64,000 nucleotides of DNA from Russula earlei (lineage: Eukaryota; Basidiomycota; Agaricomycetes; Russulales; Russulaceae): NCBI GenBank assembly GCA_025769875.1, contig JAGFNK010000255.1, forward strand, positions 1 to 64,000, read 5' to 3'. Position 1 is the stretch's first letter, and every line of letters begins with the position of its first letter. Shown piece by piece: positions 22,304-33,417 of this stretch. The notes under the pieces are model-generated. The model made no database searches, had not been told where the DNA came from, and worked only from the letters and a program-made list of their open reading frames with translations. The translations under genes were made by a program, and so were the position numbers.

Positions 22304-23977
22304 GTGTCCTGTTGCTCGTGGCTCATGGATAATTCTAGACGATCACCTTACCCTCAGGCTACATCCTTACTAATGAACTTTCGCCCGTACGTCGAGCGAG
22401 TGTCACCATCCTTGCAGTCACTAAAAGGTTCACATAGTCGTCCTCGGCCTCTCCGATTCGTCTCCTCATTACTCACTGGCTTCGTCCAATCGTTATTTCC
22501 TTGCGCCGCCTGCTCCTCGACTGCGATTGGTGGTCCCTCCCAAGCCTTGTTGGAAGCCAGTCCTTATGAACATCGCCAGGGTGTGTGTTTTTGCTCAGTG
22601 TCCATAACGACCACTCACCAGTGGAGTTTAGACCAGGTGACAGTCAACTCGCTCCCCGATGATGTCCTCGTGGAGATATTCCATTTCTATGTGAATTGCT
22701 GGCCCGTACGGACAAACAAGTGGCATACACTGGTCCATGTGTGTCAAAGATGGCGCCATGTCGTGTTTGCATCGCCAAATCGCCTGAGCCTGCGACTTGA
22801 GTACACAGGACAAAGACCGATATCTGAGATGTTGGACGTCTGGCCAGTCTTGCCTATGGTGATAAGCCAACCTCCCGCCTTATGGGAAGTCTGCTGGAGA
22901 AACGTAGCTGTTGCCCTCGAGTCGGAGCACCACCATCGCATATGTGGAATCGACTTGTTTAATATTCCAACTTTACACTGGGAAAGATTGGCGCCAGCGA
23001 TGCAGAAGCCATTCCCGGGGCTGACATTTCTGCGGATTTCCGTAGCCAAAAACACTGCGACGTCCCTTCCGGATTCGTTCTTGGGCGGATCCACCCCACT
23101 TCTACGATATCTCACTTTGGACAACTGTCCGTTTCCAGGACTGCCGAAACAACTTTTGTCCGCTAATCAACTCGTCGTTCTTCACCTTCTCAATATTCCC
23201 CGTTCCGGTTGCATTTCGCCCCAGGATTTGGTCACCGCCTTGTCGGTCATGTCCAGACTTGAAACCCTTCTCCTTAAATTCCGATCCCCTCTATATCCGG
23301 CAAGTCGACCTCCACCTCCGCTCACACGCTCTGTCCTTCCCGTTCTCACCCGACTTGAGTTCCGCGGCGTTCACGAGTACTTGGAAGACATACTGGCCCA
23401 AATCGAGGTTCCCCTTCTCAATAATCTCGATGTAACATTCTTCATAGACATCGATTTTGTGATACCGCAACTTTACCAGTTGATCAGTCAGACAGAATCG
23501 TTCAAGACATGCGACAGGGCAACTGTGTACACTTCCGATCGTGGAATTCGATTCACAACTTCGGGAACCACAAACCGGCTTCCGGAGCTCCAGTTGGAAA
23601 TCAGCTGCAGAGAGTTAGATGGGCAGCTTGCATCGCTGGCCCAGGTCTGCAGTTCATCCTTTCTCCTCCTCTCCACTTTCGTTCAGCTCCACATCACGGA
23701 TGGTGATCCTCCACCACACTGGAAAGATGACATGGAAACCACTCAATGGCTGGAACTCCTGTACCCGTTCACTGCTGTGAAGGATCTGGTCCTATCCGGT
23801 CGAGTTGCGCCACATGTCTGCCAAGCGTTGGAAGAAGTAACAGGCGTCTTACCTGCGCTGCAGAACGTTTTCTTATGCGACCTCCGGTCAATGGAATCTG
23901 TTCCGAAATATATAATGACATTCGTCGCCGCGCGAGAACTCTCCGGTCACCCTGTGGCTGTCCACCGTCGGGGATAG
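22304..23977 (+). CDS. F-box protein 2 (mushroom-expanded family)
   Basis: The frame is 557 aa at most. The F-box is NSLPDDVLVEIFHFYVN, starting at about 22651, followed by WHTLVHVCQRWRHVVFASP and MLDVWPVLP. An irregular leucine-rich C-terminal region ends AARELSGHPVAVHRRG. It is a paralogue of the genes at 6.2-7.6 and 25.7-27.0 kb. The N-terminal ~110 residues are unlikely to be real. A GTGTGT...TTTAG or CACCAG-ending intron (about 22578-22629) probably precedes the F-box, and its length keeps the frame open. A short first exon ATGAACATCGCCAGG at 22566 joined to TGGAGTTTAGACCAG is one plausible start. No stops or frameshifts are seen in the body. Confidence 0.8.
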   Translation: MSCCSWLMDNSRRSPYPQATSLLMNFRPYVERVSPSLQSLKGSHSRPRPLRFVSSLLTGFVQSLFPCAACSSTAIGGPSQALLEASPYEHRQGVCFCSVSITTTHQWSLDQVTVNSLPDDVLVEIFHFYVNCWPVRTNKWHTLVHVCQRWRHVVFASPNRLSLRLEYTGQRPISEMLDVWPVLPMVISQPPALWEVCWRNVAVALESEHHHRICGIDLFNIPTLHWERLAPAMQKPFPGLTFLRISVAKNTATSLPDSFLGGSTPLLRYLTLDNCPFPGLPKQLLSANQLVVLHLLNIPRSGCISPQDLVTALSVMSRLETLLLKFRSPLYPASRPPPPLTRSVLPVLTRLEFRGVHEYLEDILAQIEVPLLNNLDVTFFIDIDFVIPQLYQLISQTESFKTCDRATVYTSDRGIRFTTSGTTNRLPELQLEISCRELDGQLASLAQVCSSSFLLLSTFVQLHITDGDPPPHWKDDMETTQWLELLYPFTAVKDLVLSGRVAPHVCQALEEVTGVLPALQNVFLCDLRSMESVPKYIMTFVAARELSGHPVAVHRRG

Positions 23978-25657
23978 GACCTACGCAGGATGGATGAGTT
24001 CTCTGATCCTACTTCTGTGCACTGTCATTATTTCACTCCATGCATCCTGGTTAATGTACCATTACTCAGATCTCGTTCTCCTAACGTCGTATGATGCCTT
24101 GAATCCAATGCGGAACACAGCTCCTGCACAGTTGTTGTCCGCCTTGTTTTCTTCCAAGCGCACATCCCTTGTAGTTCTAATCAACAAGAGTGCTGGATGT
24201 AGAAACTTTTAGGTTTATGGGTAGTGCGACATATTGCAATGAACTTGTATTCTTCGAGTGGAGGAGGATTGGCAACAGTGATGTCCAACGGTAACAACTA
24301 ACAAGTCCAAGGCAAAGTTGAGACCTACAGTCAACGGAACGAACGCCAAAGTCTCATCTTCCAGCAAAATGCGGGCCAAGAGCTCGACGGTCAGCAAGAC
24401 CGTAGCAAGTTCTGCGTCGAGGCCATGCACTCGCAGTCGCAGGTGGATGACGCCACATTGTTACGACGGGGGACGGAAGCGGGTTTATAAAAGAGATCCT
24501 CGCTCTCGTTCTCTGTTCCTCCCTCTCATCGTCTGCGGGCCTTCATTTACGCTCCATGCTGGTCACGGTAGGTCTGTCGATAGACGGATCCCCCATTCGT
24601 GGACTGACTGTGGACGGAATGTCGTGGGGGGGGCTTAGCGATGGAAGCGGAACCAATTCGTTTCCATTGGATGATGTAGTTGTTGCATGTCCTTCTCGTT
24701 CGTTGTTCCTCTAGTGTCGCACGGAAATATCAATGTGGATGTATTGCTGTGATGTATCACACCGACACTGGCATGCATTCGATTCGATGCAGTGTCCTTG
24801 TAATTGTCTCAAGGACCGCGTGACGTCGTTTAGAAATGGCAAGGGAAGTGCGGATGAGTGTGCACTTGGAAGAAATCCCAACAGATGAGTATTCCATATA
24901 ATGAGGGCTATGTTCTGCATTGGATTCAAAAGACGAGACCTGAGTGATGGTACGGTAACTAGGGTGCTGGGAGTCAAATCAACGGCACAGAAGGTAAGTG
25001 ATACCATATGCTAGTGGATCGGGAGCATAAATAACTCGTAGCACACCGAGATGGTACGCTGAAGTTCGTAAGGCTGGACGAGGAGAGCCAACGATCGATG
25101 TCCCAAGTGAGCTGAGCAAGCCAAGTGTCTCGAAGCAGGCAAGAACAAGAGGAAAATGGAATACAAGAGGCTAGCTAGAGTTTCTATGTACAAGGAAGGA
25201 CTAGAGGAGAGAAGAGACAAAGGGATAGGCATGAAAGGGGGGGTTGAGACCGAGCCAGAAGTGAAACACAACACGGAGACAAAGAACAAAGACCAATCGA
25301 AGACGCATGGAGGGTACTGAAATATGGCACACCTATGACATCAGAGAGTACCCCCCAACCAATCAAAGTTTTCGAGGAAAGCACGGTGCGGCGAGGTAGG
25401 CGAGGCGAGGCGCGCTACGGGCAGCGAGTCCCAGCGTAGGCGGCGAAGTAGTGGCAGAGGTCAAGGAGGCACGCATAAGGGGTGTCTTGATGTAAAAGGT
25501 CGAGTCCTGAGCGATGCGAGGACGAAGGGAAAGTGGCAAGGGGGGAGAGGAAGGAGGGAGAGCGAACATGAGGGCGAACGCAAGAGCGAACGCAAGAGAA
25601 AATGCGTGAACTGTGGCACATGATTCCAAGGCCAGCCGAGAAACTCGTCGATCCTGC
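23978..25657. other. Intergenic region between convergent F-box genes 2 and 3
   Basis: No convincing gene. A TATA-like TTTATAAAA at 24485-24493 followed by a CT-rich tract and an ATG at about 24554 looks like a plus-strand promoter, but the frame behind it closes after about 53 codons. The frames on the minus strand at 24215-25720 are low complexity. Confidence 0.4.
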
Positions 25658-27016
25658 CTAGATCCCACCCCAACGTTGGATAGCCACAGGGTGACCGGAG
25701 AGTTTTCGCGCAGCAACGAATCCTTCGATATATTCCGGAACAGTTTCCGATGGCCTGAGGCCGTTAAAGAAGATGTTCTGTAGCGCGGGTAAAAAGTCTG
25801 TTACTCTTTCTACCGCGAGCCTTTCCAGCGCTTGACAGACATGTCGCCCGACTTCCCTGGATAGGCGCAGGTCCTTCACGGCAGTGAACGGGTCCAGGAG
25901 TTCCAGCCATTGTGCGGTTTCCATGTCATCTTCCGAATGTTGTCGAGGAGCACCCTCCAGGATGTCGAGTTGTACCAAAGTGGAGAGGGGGGGAAAGGAT
26001 GAACCGCAGATCTGGGCCAGCGATGCAAGTTGCGAATTCAACACCCTGCCCATGATTTGCAACGAGAGCCCCGGGGACGGCTTTGTGTTTCTGAGAATAA
26101 TCAAGTCAATCTCACGAACGGAAGTGTACACAAATGCTGTGTCGCATGTCTTAAAGGATTCTGTTTGACTGATTAACCGGCGAAGTTGTGGGACGACAAT
26201 GTCGAGGTTCATGTCGAACCATACAATGAGTTTGTTGAGAAGGGGAGCCTCGATTTGGGCCAGCAAGTCCTCCAAGTACCCGTGAACGCCTTCAAACTCA
26301 AGTCGGGTGAGAGCGGGGAGGACAGAGCGTGTGAGCGGAGGTAGAGGTCGACTTTCCGGAGATAGAGGGGATTCGAATCCAAGGCGAAGGTCTTCAAGTC
26401 TGGACATGGCCGACAGGGCGGTGCCCAAATCCTGGGGCGAGATGCCACCGGAACGGGGAATATCCCAAAGGTGAAGATAGACAAGCTGATTTGCAGACAA
26501 AAGTAGTTTAGGAATCCCTGGAAACGCACAATACCTCACTGAGAGATGTCGCAGAAGTGGGGCGGATCCGCCCAAGAGCGGATCCGAAAGGGACGTCACA
26601 GCGTTGTCTCTCGTCGAAAGCCACAGATATGTCAGCTCGGGGAATGGTTTCAGCATCGCTGCTGCCAATCGCTCCCATTGCGATTTTGGAATGCAGGACA
26701 AGAAACGTATTTCACGTATGCGATGGTGATGCTCGAGGGCACCAACTACGTTTTCCCAGGATTTCTGGACTTCCCGTGCAGGATCTCTTATCACCACCGG
26801 CACGACTGGCCAGACGTCCAGCACATCAGACATTGGCCTGCTCCCTTTGTACTTAATTCCCAGGTTCAGGCGACGTGGAGATGCAAACACGACATGGCGC
26901 CATCTTCGACACACATGAACCAGCGTATGCCATCCGTTTGTCCTGATGCCCCAGTGATTCACATGGAAATAAAATATCTCCACGAGGACATCATCGGGGA
27001 GCGTGTTGATTGTCAC
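25658..27016 (-). CDS. F-box protein 3 (mushroom-expanded family)
   Basis: A 452-aa frame opens at the F-box itself (TINTLPDDVLVEIFYFHVN), followed by WHTLVHVCRRWRHVVFASP and a leucine-rich tail ending SGHPVAIQRWGGI. The gene is intact through its body. Its upstream sequence (27017-27240) is similar to the 5' flanks of F-box 1 and 2, including the small GTGTGTC...TTTTAG block. In this copy the candidate ATG of the short first exon reads GTG, so the start is unclear. With gene 2 (+) it forms a convergent pair. Role by family: SCF substrate receptor. Confidence 0.78.
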   Translation of the reverse strand: MTINTLPDDVLVEIFYFHVNHWGIRTNGWHTLVHVCRRWRHVVFASPRRLNLGIKYKGSRPMSDVLDVWPVVPVVIRDPAREVQKSWENVVGALEHHHRIREIRFLSCIPKSQWERLAAAMLKPFPELTYLWLSTRDNAVTSLSDPLLGGSAPLLRHLSVRYCAFPGIPKLLLSANQLVYLHLWDIPRSGGISPQDLGTALSAMSRLEDLRLGFESPLSPESRPLPPLTRSVLPALTRLEFEGVHGYLEDLLAQIEAPLLNKLIVWFDMNLDIVVPQLRRLISQTESFKTCDTAFVYTSVREIDLIILRNTKPSPGLSLQIMGRVLNSQLASLAQICGSSFPPLSTLVQLDILEGAPRQHSEDDMETAQWLELLDPFTAVKDLRLSREVGRHVCQALERLAVERVTDFLPALQNIFFNGLRPSETVPEYIEGFVAARKLSGHPVAIQRWGGI

Positions 27017-27420
27017 CCGGTCTAAAATCGATTAGTCAGTGGTCGTTATGGACACTGAGCAAAAAAGACACACCCTGGCGATGTTCACAAGGACTTGCTT
27101 CTAACGACGCTTGGGAGAAACCGCCATTCGTGGTCGAGGAGCGGGCGGTGCAAGGCAATAATGACTGGATGAAATCAACGAGTGAGGAGACGTCATAATG
27201 GAGTCGCTAAAGACGACGATGTAAAGCTTACTGACTTCAGGCATGGATGATACTCGCTCGACGTACAGGCGAAATTTTAGGAGCGAGCCGAAAAGTTAGG
27301 AGTCAAAACATGATCATGAACGAAAGTGCAGCCACCAGGTGGCGTGTGAACAGACAGATCCGGACCGTACGTGTAAATAAGTTCGTGTTGGCAATTTCGC
27401 ACGGTGCATTCATTTTGGCG
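27017..27420. other. 5' flank of F-box 3
   Basis: F-box paralogue upstream homology runs to about 27265. The next ~155 bp are unassigned and lead to the duplication border at 27421. Confidence 0.45.
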
Positions 27421-27481
27421 TGTATTTCCCGTCTCTGGATTAACACTAACGCCTATCCTACCCTAGATTCTGTCGCCCATA
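27421..27481 (+). repeat. Inverted segmental duplication, copy A, outer piece
   Basis: TGTATTTCCCGTCTCTGG through GTCGCCCATA is the complement of 44188-44128. It lies in intron 3 and the first bases of exon 4 of the Pro/Ser-rich gene. Copy A is then split by the IS630-like element and resumes at 37434. Confidence 0.88.
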
Positions 27482-27733
27482 AGGTAGACGATGCTCATAA
27501 TCGACCAACATCACGTGCTTAGCGTGACAGCATCTGAAAGAGGAAACTTTTTGAAAATTTACAGCAAAAGGCTTGTTTCATGCAGAACGGATGTTTTTGT
27601 TGGAAAGTGGTTTCCAACATTTCGTTGGTACATACTAAAGACACGTAAACCTATACTTATTTTGAGAAAAAGTTATGATTTTTCAACGAAATAGCAAAAA
27701 TACGAGAAACCCCATCAATCAGGGCAAGGCGGA

Positions 27734-28029
27734 TGTCACAGGGGCTCGCCGTGCTGGACGAATCTAACGTTGACAGCTCAAGAAGAACTGAAGCTTGCCA
27801 GCGAAACATAGAGCTGGCAGTAAGACGTGGCACCGAAGTATTCCCGATTCTGCGTATATAACATGTAGCGTGCACACCATGTAGACCCCAAGTCAAATCT
27901 CCTGTCTCTTAGTCTCGTAGCCTCTCAATCGTAGTCTCATTTCTGCTCACAAGCGTTGGGAACGCTTACTCGTACATTGAACACTACTCAAGTCTCTCGT
28001 TATCGTCGCTACTCCAAGTGACGGTGACA
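27734..28029 (+). repeat. Gypsy-2 5' LTR
   Basis: 296 bp from TGTCACAGGGGC to GACGGTGACA, with TGTCAC/GTGACA inverted ends. A TATA-like GCGTATATAAC is near 27854. Confidence 0.95.
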
Positions 28030-28181
28030 TTAGATTTGACTTCTTCTACTCGAACCCGGAGAAACTGGAGCAAGCGCTCACAGAAGTCGCGATCGGCGAC
28101 GACAATCAAAGTGACACAAGTAGTGACAGTAACGTCTCTGTCCCACCACCTGCCATCGACGACGCACCGGCAAATCCATAC

Positions 28182-29921
28182 GTGTTCTGGATCACAAAAG
28201 GCGATAAAGGCTATACATTCGTCGAACACCACATCTATTGCCCTTCAGGAAGAAAGGTGATCAACAAGAACACCGTACCCATCTACTACCTCGAGAACCA
28301 TTGTTACGAACTCTCGTTCGCCGAAGACCAGCGATTACTCGCAGGAAAAAGAAGAAAAGACATAGAACGTCTCGAATCCGGACGAACCAAAGAACCTAGC
28401 GACACAGAAGAATCAACCGACGACGTCGAAGAAGACGCCAGCACTAACGAACAGATTCGCCACGCACCCATACCACCACTCGACACACCACCACCATACT
28501 CGTCGCACGCGCTCCCACACATCGACCTCACTACGCACACAACCCTTTCCCTTGTTACGTCTACACCAGGCTTATCCATGGCAGCCGCACCAGCGCAAGT
28601 AATTCAAGTCGCAGCACCTGCCGCCGCAGCTGCACCACAGCCAGCGGCCCCACCACTCGCAGACCCGGCACGAATATTACTAGCACTACAAAATGCACTT
28701 AGACGAGGAGGACCAGGAGGCCCTGGAGGACCAGGAGGCCCTGGACGACCAGGAGGACCTGGAGGTCCCGGAGGACCACCCGCGCCTGTTGCACCAGCGC
28801 CACAACTGCAGAATGTAGTGCCTATCAATCCCGACGTCAAGGTTTCAGGAAATCTCCCTGCAACGTTTGACGGAGATCGGAGCCGCGCTGAGCGGTTCAT
28901 AGAAGGAGTAAAAGCCTATTTTCGAAGCAATATTGGCGTACCTGGTTTCGACTCACCAATGCGAAAAGTAGCAATTACTCTCACTTGCATCGAAGGACCT
29001 ATAGTCGAAGGATGGGTCCGCGACATGGGAGCTTGGATTGACGGTCTCAACCCCGCCACTGATAACATCCCCGCCGTGTGGGACCAATTTGTAGACGAGT
29101 TCCAAACCCAATTTATGGATACCCAACGAGCTCAAAGGGCGCGAGTAACCATAGAAAACCTCAAAATGAAGTGGCCCGCCATTGATCAATATGTTTCGGA
29201 CTTCGAACGACTAGCACGCGAAGCCGGATACACCCAAGGGGAAGAATCCATCACACGCCTCTTCCTCAGAGGCCTGACACGATCTGTGCTCGGAGACGTG
29301 CTTATGCATCCGATACCACAAAACTACGGAGATATAAAGGAAAAAGCCATCAACGTCACCAAGGCACAACAGTTGAGAAACGCGCTTATGAACAGCGCAC
29401 AAAACACTAATCCCACCACACGTGTACCGATGGGAAATTGGCGTATGCCACCCACGTACACTCAACGACAACCATTCTTTACCCAACGAACCACGAACAA
29501 CAACGAACAACCCCGATTTAATTCGTCCAACGCGCCACGAACCATGGCAAACCAACCCGTACCGATGGATCTAGACCGCGCACGAATGCCGCGACAATCC
29601 AGACCAATGAGAGGGCGAGGATTTGGAGGACGAGTAGCCCAGATGAACAATGCTCAACCACGCATACAACGAAACAATAATTGTTTCGAATGCGGTGAAA
29701 CCGGCCACTATGCGCGAGACTGTCCCAAACGCCTCAACTCACAAGCCAACCTCATAGACTGGGAAACCACGACAGAAGCTATGACGGAAACCACCTACGC
29801 TGATACCACTCCGTCCGACCCGGTTAACGCCGCATGCGCACAGCTGAACGCGTTCACCGCAGACCAAAAACGCGAGCTCGCAGAAAAGCTAGCTTCATCT
29901 TCGGATTTTCTCTCAACCTAA
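28182..29921 (+). CDS. Gypsy-2 gag polyprotein
   Basis: An open frame of up to 579 aa. An acidic N-terminal part precedes a Pro/Ala stretch, a striking Gly-Gly-Pro repeat (about residues 173-201), a capsid-like region (TFDGDRSRAERFIEGVKAYF, FETQF-type motifs, FERLAREAGYT), and a CCHC zinc knuckle CFECGETGHYARDC near residues 501-514. The listed start is a GTG. The frame is open further upstream without ATG, and the first in-frame ATG is 28578. The true start is therefore unclear and may be non-AUG. Pol follows in the -1 frame with an overlap of about 90 nt. Confidence 0.85.
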   Translation: MFWITKGDKGYTFVEHHIYCPSGRKVINKNTVPIYYLENHCYELSFAEDQRLLAGKRRKDIERLESGRTKEPSDTEESTDDVEEDASTNEQIRHAPIPPLDTPPPYSSHALPHIDLTTHTTLSLVTSTPGLSMAAAPAQVIQVAAPAAAAAPQPAAPPLADPARILLALQNALRRGGPGGPGGPGGPGRPGGPGGPGGPPAPVAPAPQLQNVVPINPDVKVSGNLPATFDGDRSRAERFIEGVKAYFRSNIGVPGFDSPMRKVAITLTCIEGPIVEGWVRDMGAWIDGLNPATDNIPAVWDQFVDEFQTQFMDTQRAQRARVTIENLKMKWPAIDQYVSDFERLAREAGYTQGEESITRLFLRGLTRSVLGDVLMHPIPQNYGDIKEKAINVTKAQQLRNALMNSAQNTNPTTRVPMGNWRMPPTYTQRQPFFTQRTTNNNEQPRFNSSNAPRTMANQPVPMDLDRARMPRQSRPMRGRGFGGRVAQMNNAQPRIQRNNNCFECGETGHYARDCPKRLNSQANLIDWETTTEAMTETTYADTTPSDPVNAACAQLNAFTADQKRELAEKLASSSDFLST

Positions 29922-32900
29922 TCCGTGCGGCCTGGATTAGGAAATTAGATGACAAAGTGTATATGTCGAACAGGAAATCAATGACTATTCGTTTTTACAT
30001 ACACTCTGCCATTAAGAGGGCCGAAGCCACAACACTAATCGATTCCGGGGCAACTGAAAACTTTCTCAATCAACAATACGCGCAGGAACTCCAACTACCA
30101 ATAAAGAGTATGGAGAAACCTCGCGAATTATTAAACGTCGATGGAACGCCGAACAAGATAGGAAAACTCCAATTTTATGTTGACCTACTCGTACAAACAG
30201 GGCAAAACCACACAAAAATGCGGTTCTTCCTGGCCAACTTAGGGGAACATAAAGCCATACTAGGTTACCCTTGGTTCGCCGCGGTACAACCAAACATCAA
30301 TTGGGCCAGAGGTTGGATTGATACGTCACACCTCCCACTCATATTTAAAACAAACGACGCGCCAACGTGGCAGAGACCAACAAGACTCACAAACCCACCA
30401 ATTGAAGAAGGGGACTTATACATTGGTCGTATCACCATCAACGCCACAAATACACTTGACACTGTCACTATACCAAAACGATACCAACGCCACTCGAAAG
30501 TCTTCAGCGAAGAAGCCGCCCAACGATTCCCTGAAACACGAATTTGGGATCACGCCATACAACTCAAACAAGGAGCCCCGTCCACATTACCTGGAAAAAT
30601 ATACCCGTTAACCCAAAGCAAACAAGAAGAACTACGCAAGTTCGTGAAAGAACACCTGGCAAAAGGGTATATCCGACCATCGAAATCCCCATACGCAGCT
30701 CCCTTCTTCTTCATCAAAAAGAAAGACGGAAAACTCCGACCTGTGCAAGATTATCGAAAATTGAACGAGTGGACCATACGAAACCGATATCCTCTACCTC
30801 TTATTCCCCAACTGATTAATCGCGTGAGAGGGCAAAGAGAAGTTCACCAAGTTTGACATTCGCTGGGGCTACAACAACGTACGAATTAAAGATGGCGACC
30901 AATGGAAAGCAGCCTTCCTCACCAATGAAGGGCTATTCGAACCCACAGTTATGTTTTTTGGACTTACTAACTCCCCGGCCACGTTCCAAACCATGATGAA
31001 TGCAATATTCGAAGAAGAACTTCGCGAAGGATGGCTCGTAATATACATGGACGATATCCTTATCGCAACTACTAAGGACGACCCAAAACATGAAGAATAC
31101 GTACACAAGGTGTTAGACAAACTACAACAACATGATCTATACCTCAAGCCAGAAAATGTCAATTCGAACGGGATACTATTGAATTCTTGGGAGTCATACT
31201 ACAAGGCAATACCATTCAAATGGATCCCAAAAAGGTGGCAAGCGTACAACGATGGCCAACACCAACTAATCCCACAGAAATACGTGCCTTCCTCGGATTT
31301 ACAGGCTTTTACCGATACTTTATACCCAACTATTCAAAAATTGCACGACCACTGCTTGATCTTACAAAGAAAGCGACGTCATGGACTTGGCACAAATCCC
31401 AACAAGACGCGTTTGAAACCCTCAGAACATTAGTGTGTAAAAGTCCGGTTCTCACACAGCCAAATTACACAAGACCTTTTACATTGGAAACTGATGCGTC
31501 GGCATATGGCGTGGGAGCCATACTCTCACAGGAGGGAGAATCAAACCCAAACCAACAACACAAACCAAAACGACACCCTATCGCCTTCTATTCCGCAACA
31601 TTCTCCCCAACGGAGCGTAATTATGACATCTTTGAAAGAGAATTACTAGCGGTCATCAAAGCCCTTAACCATTGGCGTCCACATCTAGCTGGGACTCAAC
31701 ACCCCATTACACTACTTACTGATCACGCCAATCTTACCTATTGGAAAAACCCTCGAAAAGTAAACCGACGAGTAGCGAGATGGTTCACAGAATTACAAGA
31801 CTATTGGTTAGAAATCAAACATGTCCCAGGAAAAACCCATTCCGCTGCAGACCTACTGTCCAGACCCCCAATAGAAGACAAAGGACAAAATGATAACGAA
31901 GATATAACGGTATTACCACCCAAACTCTTCATCAATACCCTTTTAGTAGGATCGACTAAAGGACGCCTTGAACAAGCACAAGCTCGACACCCAATACTAC
32001 TCAAACACTGGGCACGAGCATATGGCATCACAAGAATTGACGGACTCTGGCAATTGAACGGAAGGACCGTCGTCCCACCAGAACTCTCAATTAAACGACG
32101 ACTATTACAAGAACTCCACGACGCCCCAACTGCTGGACACCCAGGGCGAGATGAAACAATTAAACAAGCGGCATCACGGTATTGGTGGCCTGGAATGGCC
32201 CAATGGATCAAAAATTACGTAGCAGGTTGTTCGACCTGCCAGCAAAATAAGATCCAGACACACCCCCCTCGAATTCCGCTATACCGTATCCCCACTGAAC
32301 AAGATTCCCTACCGTTTCGTCAAGTAGCTCTAGATCTCATTACCCAACTACCCAAAAGCCGTGGGTATGATGCCATTCTAACAATAGTAGATCATGGAGC
32401 GACCCGAGCAACAATATTTCTCCCTTGCCTAACATCAATAACCGGACCACAAATAGCTCAACTATATATGGATCACGTTTACCGATGGTTCGGACTACCA
32501 GAAAAACTGATAACCGATAGAGACCCCCGCTTCACATCACACTTTGGAAGGGCTTTAGCAGCACGCCTTGGCATAAACCAAAACCTATCCACCGCATTCC
32601 ACCCCAGAACTGATGGATCATCAGAACGAGCGAACCAGTGGGTCGAACAATATCTCCGCCTTATCACTTATGATCAAACCGATTGGAGTACTTGGTTATC
32701 TGTCGCATCGGCCGTATACAACAACAAAACCAACAGTACTATCAAGATGTCACCATCGGAGGCGTTACTCGGCTATAGAACCCAGCTCCATCCCCAACTC
32801 GGAGTCCCAACTAACAACGAATTCACGGAGACACGTATGATGACTCTAAGGAATAAACGGGCCCAAGCAATCGCCGCAATCAACCTCGTGGCACAAAATC

Positions 32901-33417
32901 ATCCAGTGCCAGCCGACGTGTACCACGAGGGACAGGAAGTATGGCTAGAAGCCTCAAACCTATCCCTGCCATATCTAACCCCCAAGTTGGCACCTAAAAG
33001 GCATGGACCGTTCAAAATCCTAGAGAAGATCTCCCCTGTGGCGTATCGATTACGATTACCCACGACGTGGCACATTCACGACGTCTTCCACGCCTCGCTA
33101 TTGACACCTCATCGAACCACACCCGCCTATGGCACGACCTTCGTAACGCCACCACCCCCTCTTCTCGAAGAACAGGGACAACTAGAACCGGAAGTTATCT
33201 TAAACCATCGACGAATAGGAAGACGCCAACAACTTCAATACTTAGTGAAGTGGAACAAACGCCCTATCAGCGATGCTACGTGGACAGAAGCAACAAACCC
33301 CACCTTAAGACCATTACTACCGAAGTATCACCGATCCCAGAAACCTCACCTACCCATACGTATAAAAGCACCTACACCACATCCCATAACGACATCCTCG
33401 AATATCTCCTCTATAAT
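29834..33417 (+). pseudogene. Gypsy-2 pol (protease-RT-RNase H-integrase-chromodomain), two frameshifts
   Basis: Protease (LIDSGATENF), RT (KGYIRPSKSPY, FFIKKKDGKLRP, YMDDILIATT), RNase H (TLETDASAYGVGA), the zinc-binding HHCC region (AGCSTCQQNK), the DDE integrase core (ALDLITQLPK, ITDRDPRF, DGSSERANQ), HDVFHASLLTPH and a weak chromodomain (LQYLVKWNKRP) appear in order. Two single-nucleotide indels break it: one at about 30828-30842, and one in an A-run at 31153-31156. They compensate each other, so only ~320 bp of the RT core (including YMDD) lie out of frame. The frame after the chromodomain stays open into the LTR, but there it is Ser/Thr/Pro-rich shadow sequence. Confidence 0.88.

Noticed and set aside
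24215..24430. 71-aa hydrophobic minus-strand frame and the antisense 106-aa plus frame
   Set aside because: No start context, no homology recognised and overlapping open frames on both strands.
24485..24714. TATA box, CT tract and 53-codon ORF as a small gene
   Set aside because: Promoter-like signals alone; the ORF has no recognisable feature.
27247..27522. 91-aa frame ACISRLWINTNAYPTLDSVAH as a protein shared with copy B
   Set aside because: The shared peptide is a translation of intron 3 and the exon 4 start of the Pro/Ser-rich gene in a non-coding frame.
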